64,000 bases of DNA from Seonamhaeicola sp. S2-3 (GTDB taxonomy: Bacteria; Bacteroidota; Bacteroidia; Flavobacteriales; Flavobacteriaceae). Shown piece by piece: positions 19,901-28,229 of this stretch; positions within the stretch are counted from its first letter, which is position 1, and the number at the start of each line of letters is the position of its first letter. A program made the position numbers and the translations under genes. Location: assembly GCF_001971785.1 (NCBI RefSeq), contig NZ_CP019389.1, positions 2,677,001 to 2,741,000 of the forward strand, given 5' to 3'. The notes under the pieces are model-generated. The model was not told the DNA's origin. It did no database searches and saw nothing but the letters and a program-made list of their open reading frames with translations.

Positions 19901-20090
19901 GTTGAGTAGGTTAAGTTTTGTAAAAAAGGCTTCCATAAATCTTGCTGTTAATAATGTTTTAACTTGGACAAACTATATCGGATATAACCCTGAAATAGGT
20001 AACAGAGGTAATGCATTGCAACCCAATGTAGATAATTTAAGATACCCTAATGATCGAGAAATCATATTAGGATTAAGCGTTAAATTTTAG
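16980..20090 (+). CDS. SusC/RagA-type TonB-dependent transporter of the PUL
   Basis: A 1036-residue outer-membrane importer without an STN domain, consistent with HTCS rather than FecR control. After the signal peptide (ending near IEAQ, about residue 37) come a CarboxypepD_reg-like domain (about 43-125, VAGSIYDANGIPLPGVNVIQ), a plug with the RagA-type VYVVDGQ-like motif (here LYVVDGQQLEDI, about 195-210) and a barrel to the terminal KF. A second ATG at 17001 (MKHNYKK) is an alternative start giving a cleaner signal peptide. SusD follows after 11 bp. It should import oligosaccharides released by the downstream enzymes. Confidence 0.95.
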   Translation: MLKLKLKMKHNYKKRWCVSGLTWIVVFMLSSAIAIEAQTQQQVAGSIYDANGIPLPGVNVIQKGTNNGVSSDFDGEYVINLKTGSKTLVFSYVGYKAQEVHVGNENIINVTLEEDVASLDEVVVIGYAAIERKKVLGAMSGIKSESIEQATPVQVFEGVQGKLAGVQILTNNAPGSGFDIRVRGVSTFGSGTSPLYVVDGQQLEDIDNLDPADIASFEVLKDGASAAIYGSRAANGVVLITTKSGKSGDLSLEVTTTTGVNNLVGDLRVSNTKQRIAMDRARANDPTQLTTRELDSLSLLNRNSYDLQKLVMRPAIRHQTNLALSGGGEKTRFRWNTGFVNEEGLVRNTGYKRINTQVRLDSDATKTLKLGTRINLSYDEANGISETSVLQQLAERIPYYPLYEPDGSFTPNLAARANILAEAELRTLKNRNYRMQLFNYAELEILPKLKIRSTLGVNWRLLKRNDFRPQRISGSFESGDPNGREQQDMTYDIQQENILTYKNTWDKHDLQVISGMQIQKYFREYSDFRSLEFTNDLVSTFNNAAPGTITSNNFDERHNLYSLFAGFNYDFDDKYLVGATIRRDGSSRFGKDNKFGYFPSATLGWRVSNENFLKGNKTVNNLLIRAGYGVVGNERIANYDAYNALETGFTYNGISGIAPTRLGNSELGWEETTSTNLGLDLSMFKSRLEINIDLWKKETKDLLAVVPLPEESGYSGIRKNVGAVNNKGIDFNISGTILKTKNFSWSSNFNIGLLENEVVKLDGGVPFESGQYRIEEGQPVGNIFGYVNLGVFQYDESNAFTPEGVQLTPNFDDTGAFVNYTLNGSNYTGDVNQIKAGNRTLEGGDIIWKDTDGDFNITVDDREILGNGLSTIYGGFSHDLKYKNFSASVLFDYSLGQDIYRRWDETRNDLNSGGETPGPDRIEGAWRNPGDVTVYPRLDRVAQNRNRPNSFFVTDGSYIKWRYIKFRCNLSKDLLSRLSFVKKASINLAVNNVLTWTNYIGYNPEIGNRGNALQPNVDNLRYPNDREIILGLSVKF

Positions 20091-20101
20091 AAAAAAATAA
20101 C

Positions 20102-21700
20102 ATGTTAAAAGATAGTAAATTCAATCAAATAAAAGGTATTGCATGTCTATTGCTAGTATTGGTTAGTGCTTATTCATGTGAAGACCTTGTAGAAGAAACA
20201 CCAATTAGTGAAATATCACCAGATAGTTTTTTTACCAATAACGACAATCTTGAAGCTGCACTCATGGGAGTTTACGATGGTGTTCAAGGAACTTATAGAG
20301 ATAAAACTTTTTTTTGGGGTGAGTTCAGATCCGATAACCATGCGCCTTTTGGTACAGCGAATCAAGATCAAATAGAGATAGTTAATAATAACATTACTCC
20401 AGGTAATGGAGCAGTAAGATGGGATAGATTGTATCGCTCAATAGATCGCGCCAATGAGGTTATTAATAACGCCCCAAACATACCCAGTGTTAACGAAAAT
20501 TACCTAGCAGAAGCTTTAGCACTAAGAGCTAAAATGTATTTTGACGCTGTAAGAGTATGGGGAGCTGTTCCATTATTCACTAAATCTGTAGAACAGCTTT
20601 CAGAAGCTTTAAAACCGGTTACTGATGGTGACATAATTATGAATGAGGTGGTTATTCCAGATATGTTGCGTGCTGAAGAGTTGATGACCACACGAACTAA
20701 TAAATTTAGATTTTCAAGAGCCAGTATCTATTGTTTGCAAGCCGAGGTTTATATGTGGTTAAATGATTATCCAAAAGCTAAAAAAGCCATTGAAAACATG
20801 ATGGCTTTAGGTGAGCACCGTTTGGTTACCACACCAGAAGCATGGGATGAATTGTTCTATAACAATCCAGATGAAGCTACTAGGTGCCCAGGGTGTTTAG
20901 GTAAGATTCAAGAAGGTCCAGAACTTATTTTATCTATACGTTATGATGTTGAGGAAGATAGAGATTTTGGAGGGTCTAGAAATAATAGGTCTGCCATTAG
21001 AGAACTGTTCTTTGGAGGGATTCCATCTTATGTTATGTCACCAGCAGTAGAGAACAAGTGGCGTGAAAAATTTCCAATAGACTCTACAGAGTGGGTTACT
21101 AAATACCCTAATACAGATCCTGCGCTAACAAAAATTGAATTTGTAGATAATGGAATGGGGGGAGTTGACGAGGTAGAAGTCCCTGTTTACGGTGATTGGA
21201 GATATTATTTCTCGCGCCAAGGCCGAGTTGAAGGTTTTGGAAGTGTAGAAATAGGTGAAGCTAGAACAGCAAAATGGAATCAAGTAAATTTTGATCGTAA
21301 TACTGATGACACAGATATAGTATTATACCGTTACGCTGATATGATATTGCTTTTAGCTGAAGCAGAAAACTTCCTGCAAGCTGATGGCGCAGCAGCATTG
21401 GCTCTTGTAAATCAAATACGAACCGCCAGACAATTACCTCTAGTGGATGAAGCAGAATTTGGGGCAACACAAGATGAGCGGTTAGATTTTATATTAGACG
21501 AACGCCAGTTTGAATTATTTGGTGAAGGTAAAAGATGGTGGGATTTAGTTAGAAACAACAAAGCTATGGAGGTACTAAATCCAATTTTAGAAACGGTAAC
21601 AGATGCTGCACCAATTACTTCAGAAGCTAGGTTATTATGGCCTATACACAATGAGCATTTAATAGAGAACCCCTTATTGGATCAAAATCAAGATTATTAA
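20102..21700 (+). CDS. SusD/RagB-type glycan-binding lipoprotein
   Basis: A 532-residue surface lipoprotein with lipobox LVSAYSC, lipidated Cys near residue 26. An N-terminal SusD-like segment (about 28-210, with SPDSFFTNNDNLEAALMGVYD) and the C-terminal SusD domain (about 290-530, containing LDFILDERQFELFGEGKRWW) are both clear. It begins 11 bp after susC and is followed within 11 bp by another lipoprotein gene. It forms the capture lid of the transporter. Substrate specificity cannot be read from the sequence. Confidence 0.95.
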   Translation: MLKDSKFNQIKGIACLLLVLVSAYSCEDLVEETPISEISPDSFFTNNDNLEAALMGVYDGVQGTYRDKTFFWGEFRSDNHAPFGTANQDQIEIVNNNITPGNGAVRWDRLYRSIDRANEVINNAPNIPSVNENYLAEALALRAKMYFDAVRVWGAVPLFTKSVEQLSEALKPVTDGDIIMNEVVIPDMLRAEELMTTRTNKFRFSRASIYCLQAEVYMWLNDYPKAKKAIENMMALGEHRLVTTPEAWDELFYNNPDEATRCPGCLGKIQEGPELILSIRYDVEEDRDFGGSRNNRSAIRELFFGGIPSYVMSPAVENKWREKFPIDSTEWVTKYPNTDPALTKIEFVDNGMGGVDEVEVPVYGDWRYYFSRQGRVEGFGSVEIGEARTAKWNQVNFDRNTDDTDIVLYRYADMILLLAEAENFLQADGAAALALVNQIRTARQLPLVDEAEFGATQDERLDFILDERQFELFGEGKRWWDLVRNNKAMEVLNPILETVTDAAPITSEARLLWPIHNEHLIENPLLDQNQDY

Positions 21701-21711
21701 AAAGTAGAATT

Positions 21712-22446
21712 ATGAAAACATATATAAGATTTAAAGTTGTATTGATACTATGTATTAGTGCCCTGTTTACTTCATGCAGTTTAGATGTTCAGGAGAGTTT
21801 CGATTTCAAACCAGATGTTGATTTAACAGAACCTTATGGTAATTTAACTGCTTGGGAATATATTCAAACCCAGACAGCTTTTACAGAAGAGGGAGAATTC
21901 GATAATGAAAAACTCAATTATATGGTAGAAGCAATTAAAAAAGCGGGTTATGAGGATATTTATAATCAAACAGCTACCACTGAAAGAACATATTTACTGC
22001 TAAATAATGGGGCTTTTAGAGGTAATGGAGATGTTATAGATATTGTAACTGGAGATCCAAGTACAACAGTTACCGAAATAATTAACGGAGAGGAAGTAAC
22101 CCGAGAGTTGTCAGCAGCCGAAGTTATGTCACGTGTTGATACACCCGAGGAAATGGAAAGATTAAAAGCAGTTTTAAATTATCATATTGTAGATGCTTAC
22201 GTAGCTCAGGTACCACAATTGGAAATAAGAGATGAAAGGTATTTATTTCAAACGTTAATACCTGGAGATGACGGCTTAATAGCATTTCATAGAGATTGGC
22301 AATGGAGAGTAGAAATAAATAGAGCTCCAGCTCCTTTGCCAACTACAGCCACGTCACAATGGGAGCGGGTTAGAAGACATAATTACGTGTTTAAAAATGG
22401 TGTAGGCCATTATATAAATGACCCAGTTAGAAATAAGCCTTATTAA
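21712..22446 (+). CDS. FAS1 (fasciclin)-like lipoprotein linked to SusCD
   Basis: A 244-residue lipoprotein with lipobox LFTSC (Cys near residue 22). Residues about 45-235 look like a divergent FAS1 domain: WEYIQTQTAFTEEGEFDNEKLNYMVEAIKKAGY, a LLNNGAF element, and RLKAVLNYHIVDAYV near 155-170. FAS1 lipoproteins are often the third gene of SusCD operons and are thought to be surface glycan-binding or scaffold proteins. It lies 11 bp after susD and is followed by a terminator, so the SusC-SusD-FAS1 unit may be separately adjustable from the enzyme genes. Confidence 0.7.
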   Translation: MKTYIRFKVVLILCISALFTSCSLDVQESFDFKPDVDLTEPYGNLTAWEYIQTQTAFTEEGEFDNEKLNYMVEAIKKAGYEDIYNQTATTERTYLLLNNGAFRGNGDVIDIVTGDPSTTVTEIINGEEVTRELSAAEVMSRVDTPEEMERLKAVLNYHIVDAYVAQVPQLEIRDERYLFQTLIPGDDGLIAFHRDWQWRVEINRAPAPLPTTATSQWERVRRHNYVFKNGVGHYINDPVRNKPY

Positions 22447-22530
22447 AAGTTTAAAAGTTAGGTTCTGGTTTTTAGAAACCAAAGTTTAAATACCTGTTTA
22501 GGTAGATAATTTGAATTTAGTTTAGTAGTA

Positions 22531-22570
22531 AGAGCCCTCTGTCTAGGTTTGCTATAGAGGGCTTTTCTTT
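22531..22570 (+). terminator. Hairpin terminator after the SusCD-FAS1 genes
   Basis: AGAGCCCTCT pairs with AGAGGGCTTT over an 8-bp GC-rich core with a 15-base loop, followed by TTTCTTT. It probably lowers rather than abolishes read-through into the enzyme genes. Confidence 0.7.
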
Positions 22571-22732
22571 AGAATATTAAAACTAAATTATAGAAAAAAT
22601 ATTCTGTTTGATGGAAGGTTGGGAGTTTTTAGCATCACCTAGGGTTGCTAGTAGTCTGACTTTTAGTGTGTCTGAAGAAAACCTTTAGCGGGTTTTACAC
22701 TATGAAAAATAGAATGAAAAAATAAAATTAAA

Positions 22733-25336
22733 ATGAGAAAATTATTTATTTTTTTGCTTGTAGCGTCTATTAGTTCTAGTTCTATTTATGCACAACAAGT
22801 CAGGCATATAGAAACCATTAACGATGCTTGGCATTTTTATAAAGGAAGTTTAGATAGTCCTTTTTCAAATGAGATTTCTGTAGAATGGGAAAAAGTAACC
22901 TTTCCACATTCGTGGAATACAGAAGATATTTTAGATGATGAAGATGGTTATTACCGAGGAGATGCTTGGTATAAAAAAACATTGGAAATTCCACAAGTAT
23001 ATAAAGACCAGAAGGTGTTTCTGTTGTTTGAAGCCGCCAACCAAGTCACATCGCTGTATGTCAATGAAAAACCGGTGAGCGAAGATCATATTGGAGGCTA
23101 TACCACATTTGCCAGAGATATTACTTCGGCATTAAGAGAAGGAGCCAACAAAATAGCAATAAAAGTAAACAATGCGCACAACGATGAAATTGTGCCTCAG
23201 GCAGCAGATTTTTCTTTTTATGGTGGCATTTATAGAGACGTGCATTTAATTATTACAAAACCAATACATTTTGAAGTAGCAAATTTAGGAGCTAATGCTG
23301 TTTTTATTAGAACACCAGAGGTTTCTCAGGCTTCTGCAAAAGTCTCGGTACAGTCTAAATTAGTAAGACCTAAAAAAGGAAAATATTATGTAAAGCAATC
23401 TTTGTTTAATGCAGATAATAACTTAGTAAAAGAAGTTAAAACAAAATCTGAATTTGGTAAAGATGTGTTTAGTGATTTTTCTATTAAAGAACCAGAATTA
23501 TGGTCGCCAGAAAGCCCCTATTTATACAAATTGGTTTCTGAAATAGTTGATGAAAATGCACAGGTTTTAGACCGTGTGGAAAATCCTGTGGGTTTCAGAT
23601 GGTTTAGTTTCGATGCAGACAAAGGCTTCTTTATCAATGGGAAACAAACCAAGTTAATTGGTACTTGCAGACATCAAGATTTTCAAGGAAAAGCCAATGC
23701 AGTAAGTGATGAAATTCATCGTAATGATATGAGGTTACTTAAAGAAATGGGGTCTAATTTTTTACGAATTGCCCATTATCCGCAAGATCCGGCTATTTTA
23801 GAAATGTGTAATAAACTAGGCTTTGTGGCTACACTCGAAATTCCTTTTGTAGATAAAGCGGCTGCTAACGAGGCCGGAAAACAAAACAGCATAAATATGC
23901 TAAAAGAAGCCATTCGTTTTAATTATAACAACCCTGCAATTGTGGCTTGGAATTTAGGGAACGAAACCACCATGAAGTCTCCCGAAAAGCTAGGAGAAGA
24001 CTATATAGAGCATTTTGTAGACACTCATAAAGCTTTAGCTAAAACTATTAAAGATGAAGATAAAACACGGTATTCATATTCCGTTTTTTTTAGAGAACCG
24101 GCATACCAAGATGGTTTTGGAATTCGAGTTACCGACTTAGTGGGATACAATAAGTATTACGGCTGGTATGTTGAAGAACTAGAAGATATTGATAAAAACC
24201 TAAGAAGTTTAGTAGAGCGTTCTCTGGCATTAAACCCAGATAAGCCTTTTATTTTAAGTGAGTATGGTGGAGGCGCAGACCCAAGAATACGCTCTTACAA
24301 TCCTACTCGATTCGACTTTAGTGTAGAATATCAATTTGAACTTCATAAGGCTTATATGAAAACCATTTTAGATATGCCAGAAATTGTGGGAGCAAATGTT
24401 TGGAACTATGCCGATTTTCAGGTAGAACACCGAAAAGATGCCGTACCGCATATTAATAGTAAAGGTTTAGTTTCTGTCGATAGAAAGAAAAAAGACGCGT
24501 ATTACTTATATCAAGCATTATTAAAGAAAACGCCATTTTTGGCAATAGCCTCTAAGTCTTGGAAAAAAAGAGCTGGAATAGCAGATGCCGTAGGAGGCGA
24601 CGTTGCTACACAACCAATAACAGTAGTTGGCAATGGAAAAGATGTGGAATTGTTTGTAAACGGAACTTCGCTAGGTAAAAAAGTATTTGATTTTTCTACA
24701 GCCACTTTCAATGTACCTTTGAAGGATGGAAATAACTTAATTGAAGTTGTTTCAGAGAAAGACGGAGAACTATTAAAAGATTTTGCAATTATAGAGTTTA
24801 CACTTCAGCCTAAAAACTTAAAAAGTGAAACCAACCCGTTTAAGGAAATAGCCATAAATGTTGGTTCATACTGTTATTTTATTGAAACCGATAATATAGA
24901 TTATTTATGGATGCCCGATAAAGCTTATGAGGAAGGCAGTTTTGGCTATGTAGGCGGAGAATTGTTAAGACACCCTAGTAAACGAAGAAATACCATTGGT
25001 ACCGATGTTAGTGTAAAGGGGACTGAGAATGACCCCATTTATCAAACACAGTTAATTGGTATTGATGCCTATAAATTTGATGTTCCTAAAGGTACTTACG
25101 AATTGACCTTACTCTTGGCGGAGTTAGAAACAAAGGAAGATAATATCATGAATATTGAGGTAAACGGTAAAACCATTTGGAGTGATTTAAACCTAAAACA
25201 AGAATACGGAGACAATCGTGGCGTTGCCAAACGCTTTTTAATTACTGTTGAAAACGACAAAGGAATAACCGTTGGGTTTAAAGTGAAAAAAGGAAAAACC
25301 AGATTGAGCGGTATTAAGCTTAGAAGAGTATATTAA
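22733..25336 (+). CDS. Glycoside hydrolase family 2 enzyme with C-terminal malectin-like domain
   Basis: An 867-residue exported glycosidase. The signal peptide ends near residue 20 (IYAQ). The GH2 sugar-binding domain spans about 25-175 (FPHSWNTED, GDAWYKKTLEIP, SFYGGIYRDVHL), an immunoglobulin-like domain about 180-290, and a TIM barrel about 291-600. Glu411 in NLGNE is the acid/base and Glu510 in ILSEYGGG the nucleophile, both intact. A malectin-like carbohydrate-binding domain covers about 725-867. Family activities include beta-galactosidase and beta-glucuronidase; in an ulvan-type PUL a beta-glucuronidase role is attractive but unproven. It lies 13 bp before the GH78 gene. Confidence 0.9.
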   Translation: MRKLFIFLLVASISSSSIYAQQVRHIETINDAWHFYKGSLDSPFSNEISVEWEKVTFPHSWNTEDILDDEDGYYRGDAWYKKTLEIPQVYKDQKVFLLFEAANQVTSLYVNEKPVSEDHIGGYTTFARDITSALREGANKIAIKVNNAHNDEIVPQAADFSFYGGIYRDVHLIITKPIHFEVANLGANAVFIRTPEVSQASAKVSVQSKLVRPKKGKYYVKQSLFNADNNLVKEVKTKSEFGKDVFSDFSIKEPELWSPESPYLYKLVSEIVDENAQVLDRVENPVGFRWFSFDADKGFFINGKQTKLIGTCRHQDFQGKANAVSDEIHRNDMRLLKEMGSNFLRIAHYPQDPAILEMCNKLGFVATLEIPFVDKAAANEAGKQNSINMLKEAIRFNYNNPAIVAWNLGNETTMKSPEKLGEDYIEHFVDTHKALAKTIKDEDKTRYSYSVFFREPAYQDGFGIRVTDLVGYNKYYGWYVEELEDIDKNLRSLVERSLALNPDKPFILSEYGGGADPRIRSYNPTRFDFSVEYQFELHKAYMKTILDMPEIVGANVWNYADFQVEHRKDAVPHINSKGLVSVDRKKKDAYYLYQALLKKTPFLAIASKSWKKRAGIADAVGGDVATQPITVVGNGKDVELFVNGTSLGKKVFDFSTATFNVPLKDGNNLIEVVSEKDGELLKDFAIIEFTLQPKNLKSETNPFKEIAINVGSYCYFIETDNIDYLWMPDKAYEEGSFGYVGGELLRHPSKRRNTIGTDVSVKGTENDPIYQTQLIGIDAYKFDVPKGTYELTLLLAELETKEDNIMNIEVNGKTIWSDLNLKQEYGDNRGVAKRFLITVENDKGITVGFKVKKGKTRLSGIKLRRVY

Positions 25337-25349
25337 AACATTTCATGTT

Positions 25350-28100
25350 ATGAAAACGAAAATATTTTTTTATTTATTTTTTATTATCGGGTTATCGGCA
25401 GTAGCACAAATCCAACCTTATGATCTTAAATTAGAGTATCGAACAAATCCAGAAGGTGTAGATGTTTTAAAGCCAAGATTTTTTTGGAAATTAAAATCAG
25501 ATGAAAGCGGACAATTTCAAAAAGCCTATCAGCTTATTGTTGCAACATCAAAAGAACAAATAGATAATAATCTGGGGGATGCTTTCAACTCAAAAAAAAT
25601 AAGAAGCAATCAATCCACACAAATTGAATACAATGGGGAGCCTTTAAAACCAGCATCAGAATATTATTGGAAAGTGCGAGTGTGGGATAAAAACAACACA
25701 GTATCTCCTTGGAGTGAAACGGCTCAATTTTCAACAGGTTTATTGGAAAAAGAAGATTGGAAAAATGCACAATGGATAGCATGGAAACCACAAGACCAAT
25801 GGGAAAAGGAATGGTGGAAAAGAAAAGATATCGAATCTAAAGCCTTGCAATTTCAATTGCCAAGTTACTTTGGAGCAAGCATGACTATGTTTGAACGCTA
25901 TTATTTTCATCATGATAATCCTTATGATGCTGCACCTTTATTACGAAAAAGGTTTAACGTAAACAAAAAAATCAAACAAGCCAAAGCATATATAAGTGGC
26001 TTGGGGTACTACGAACTATTTATAAACGGTAAGCGTATTGGAGACCAAGTATTAGATCCAGGGTGGACAGATTACAGAAAAACAATTCTGTATGCCACAC
26101 ATGATATTACCGATGCCGTAAAAAACGGAGATAATATGGTAGGTGTTATGTTGGGCAGAGGGAACTACGGCCAGTTAGCCTACGACCATTGGGGCTTTTA
26201 TAAAAAAGACGGATATATTGGGCAGCCCAAATTAATGTGCCTGATAAAAGTAACTTATGAGGATGGTACAGAAGAAAATGTGGTTAGTGACCTATCGTGG
26301 AAAGTAACGGGAGGCCCGATTATATACGATGGACCTCATATGGGCGAAATTTACGATGCTAGAAAAGAAATAAAAGACTGGAATTTGGCAAGCTACAATG
26401 ATTCAAATTGGGAATTTGTTAATCCGGCACCACATCCAGGAGGTGAAATAGTCTCACAAATGTGCCAGCCTATTCGGGTAACTAAAACGTTTAAACCCGT
26501 AGATATCCAACCTAGAGGAAATTATGGACAATGGATAGATACAGGAACAAATCATTCCGGTTGGATTCGCTTAAGACTTAAAAATCTTAAAAAAGGACAG
26601 CAAGTCACGATTTTTTATGGCGAGCATAAGGACCCAACTTCCGCAGGACAACCTGGGCGTTGGCAACAAATGGCTTACATTGGTAAGGGCGAAAAAGAAG
26701 AATTTGCAGAATGTCGTTTTTCTTATAAAGGCTATCGTTACGTGCAGGTAAAAGGTTATAAAACAACAATTACAAAGGACGATGTTGAGGTTAAGTTTGT
26801 ACATTCTGATGTGCCAAGAGTAGGGCATTTTACATCATCTGATGAGACCGTAAATGCAGTTGATAATATTTGTAGAAAGTCTTTCATATTTAACTTGCAC
26901 AGCATTTTAACCGATTGCCCTAATCGAGAAAAGAATGGATGGTTAGGAGATGTGGTTACAGGTTTAGAATATGGCATGGCTAATTATGATGTGGCAGCTG
27001 TAATGACCAAGTTTACGCGCGATATTTGGGATACTCAAACAGAAGCAGGCGCTTTGTCGGCTGTTGCGCCCTCAAATAAATACCGTTCGGGCAGGTCTAC
27101 ACTATGGTCGTCTGCAGGGGTGCATGTACCTTGGTATATGTATAATTATTATGGAGATACTAGACTGTTTGAGGAGTATTGGGATAAAATGATGCTCTGG
27201 GTAGATTATTCCTGGGAACATAATAACTCTAAAGAAAAAGATGGTATGTTTTCTGAAGCCTATAACGATTGGGTACCACCTTACGACGCCACTTATAAAG
27301 GACGCGGTAAGCCCGGAGGGAATGAGGTAATAGCTTCTATGAATTTTTATTTGGTATTAAAGCGATTAGCTTATATGGCAGATAAATTGGGAAAGAAAAA
27401 AGATAAAAAAGAGTTAGAACAGCAAGTAAAGCGCATTCATGCAGGCATTCAAAAATGGGCTTTTGATGAAGAAAAAGTGGAGTATGCTGGCTTAAAGGAA
27501 TTTAATGAGTTTTTACCTGTAGTGAATATTTTAGCACTTAATTACGGGATTGTTCCAGAACAGTATAAAGCACAATTAGAAAAACGCGTTGTTGATAATA
27601 TTGTAAAAGATAAAAACTACCATCTATGGGGAGGTGTCTTTACAGTGCACTCAGCTTACGAATATTTACCTAAAAATGGCTATGCAGACTTAATGCATAA
27701 AGTAGTCGTCGATGAAGAATGGCCATCATTTGGTTGGATGGTAAAAGAAGGGGCTACAACCTTGCCGGAAGGCTATAAATTTGAAGCTTCGGATATACAT
27801 CATTTTATGGGGGCAGTAGATAATTTCTTTTATCGTCATATGGTGGGAATTAATGCAGATACAACCAATCCAGGTTTTCAAAAAATTATTTTAAAACCAA
27901 ACTTTATTAAAGCTATGGATTTTGCTAAGGCAAGTTATAATTCTATTCATGGCGAAATAAAGGCAGAGTGGAAGAAATTAGACGATAATACTTATGAATA
28001 TTCGGGTAGTATTCCCCCTAATTGTGAAGCAAGAATTCAATTGCCTAGTATGTCTGAAATTATAAAATCTGGAAGGTTTAAGTACACCGTAAAGCTCTAA
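25350..28100 (+). CDS. Alpha-L-rhamnosidase, GH78 (first of two)
   Basis: A 916-residue exported enzyme with a signal peptide ending near residue 19 (SAVAQ). It shows the GH78 order: Bac_rhamnosid_N (about 190-360, LRKRFNVNKKIKQAKAYISGLGYYELFINGKRIGDQVLDPGW), a beta-sandwich (about 370-480), an (alpha/alpha)6 catalytic barrel (about 490-830) and a C-terminal beta-domain. The catalytic segment DCPNREKNGWLGD holds Asp522, candidate general acid Glu527 and Asp534. Family members remove terminal alpha-L-rhamnose. It sits 13 bp after the GH2 gene. Its active-site segment differs from that of the second GH78, suggesting a different linkage or acceptor. Confidence 0.92.
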   Translation: MKTKIFFYLFFIIGLSAVAQIQPYDLKLEYRTNPEGVDVLKPRFFWKLKSDESGQFQKAYQLIVATSKEQIDNNLGDAFNSKKIRSNQSTQIEYNGEPLKPASEYYWKVRVWDKNNTVSPWSETAQFSTGLLEKEDWKNAQWIAWKPQDQWEKEWWKRKDIESKALQFQLPSYFGASMTMFERYYFHHDNPYDAAPLLRKRFNVNKKIKQAKAYISGLGYYELFINGKRIGDQVLDPGWTDYRKTILYATHDITDAVKNGDNMVGVMLGRGNYGQLAYDHWGFYKKDGYIGQPKLMCLIKVTYEDGTEENVVSDLSWKVTGGPIIYDGPHMGEIYDARKEIKDWNLASYNDSNWEFVNPAPHPGGEIVSQMCQPIRVTKTFKPVDIQPRGNYGQWIDTGTNHSGWIRLRLKNLKKGQQVTIFYGEHKDPTSAGQPGRWQQMAYIGKGEKEEFAECRFSYKGYRYVQVKGYKTTITKDDVEVKFVHSDVPRVGHFTSSDETVNAVDNICRKSFIFNLHSILTDCPNREKNGWLGDVVTGLEYGMANYDVAAVMTKFTRDIWDTQTEAGALSAVAPSNKYRSGRSTLWSSAGVHVPWYMYNYYGDTRLFEEYWDKMMLWVDYSWEHNNSKEKDGMFSEAYNDWVPPYDATYKGRGKPGGNEVIASMNFYLVLKRLAYMADKLGKKKDKKELEQQVKRIHAGIQKWAFDEEKVEYAGLKEFNEFLPVVNILALNYGIVPEQYKAQLEKRVVDNIVKDKNYHLWGGVFTVHSAYEYLPKNGYADLMHKVVVDEEWPSFGWMVKEGATTLPEGYKFEASDIHHFMGAVDNFFYRHMVGINADTTNPGFQKIILKPNFIKAMDFAKASYNSIHGEIKAEWKKLDDNTYEYSGSIPPNCEARIQLPSMSEIIKSGRFKYTVKL

Positions 28101-28229
28101 TAGACTTTAATTGTTTAATAAGAAACAAACTTTTGAGAGTCAAGACTGTTAGGATAATATCAACTGAAAAATATAGTAATAATACTATTTATATAAAGAA
28201 AATCATATTTTAAAATAACTTCGAAAATA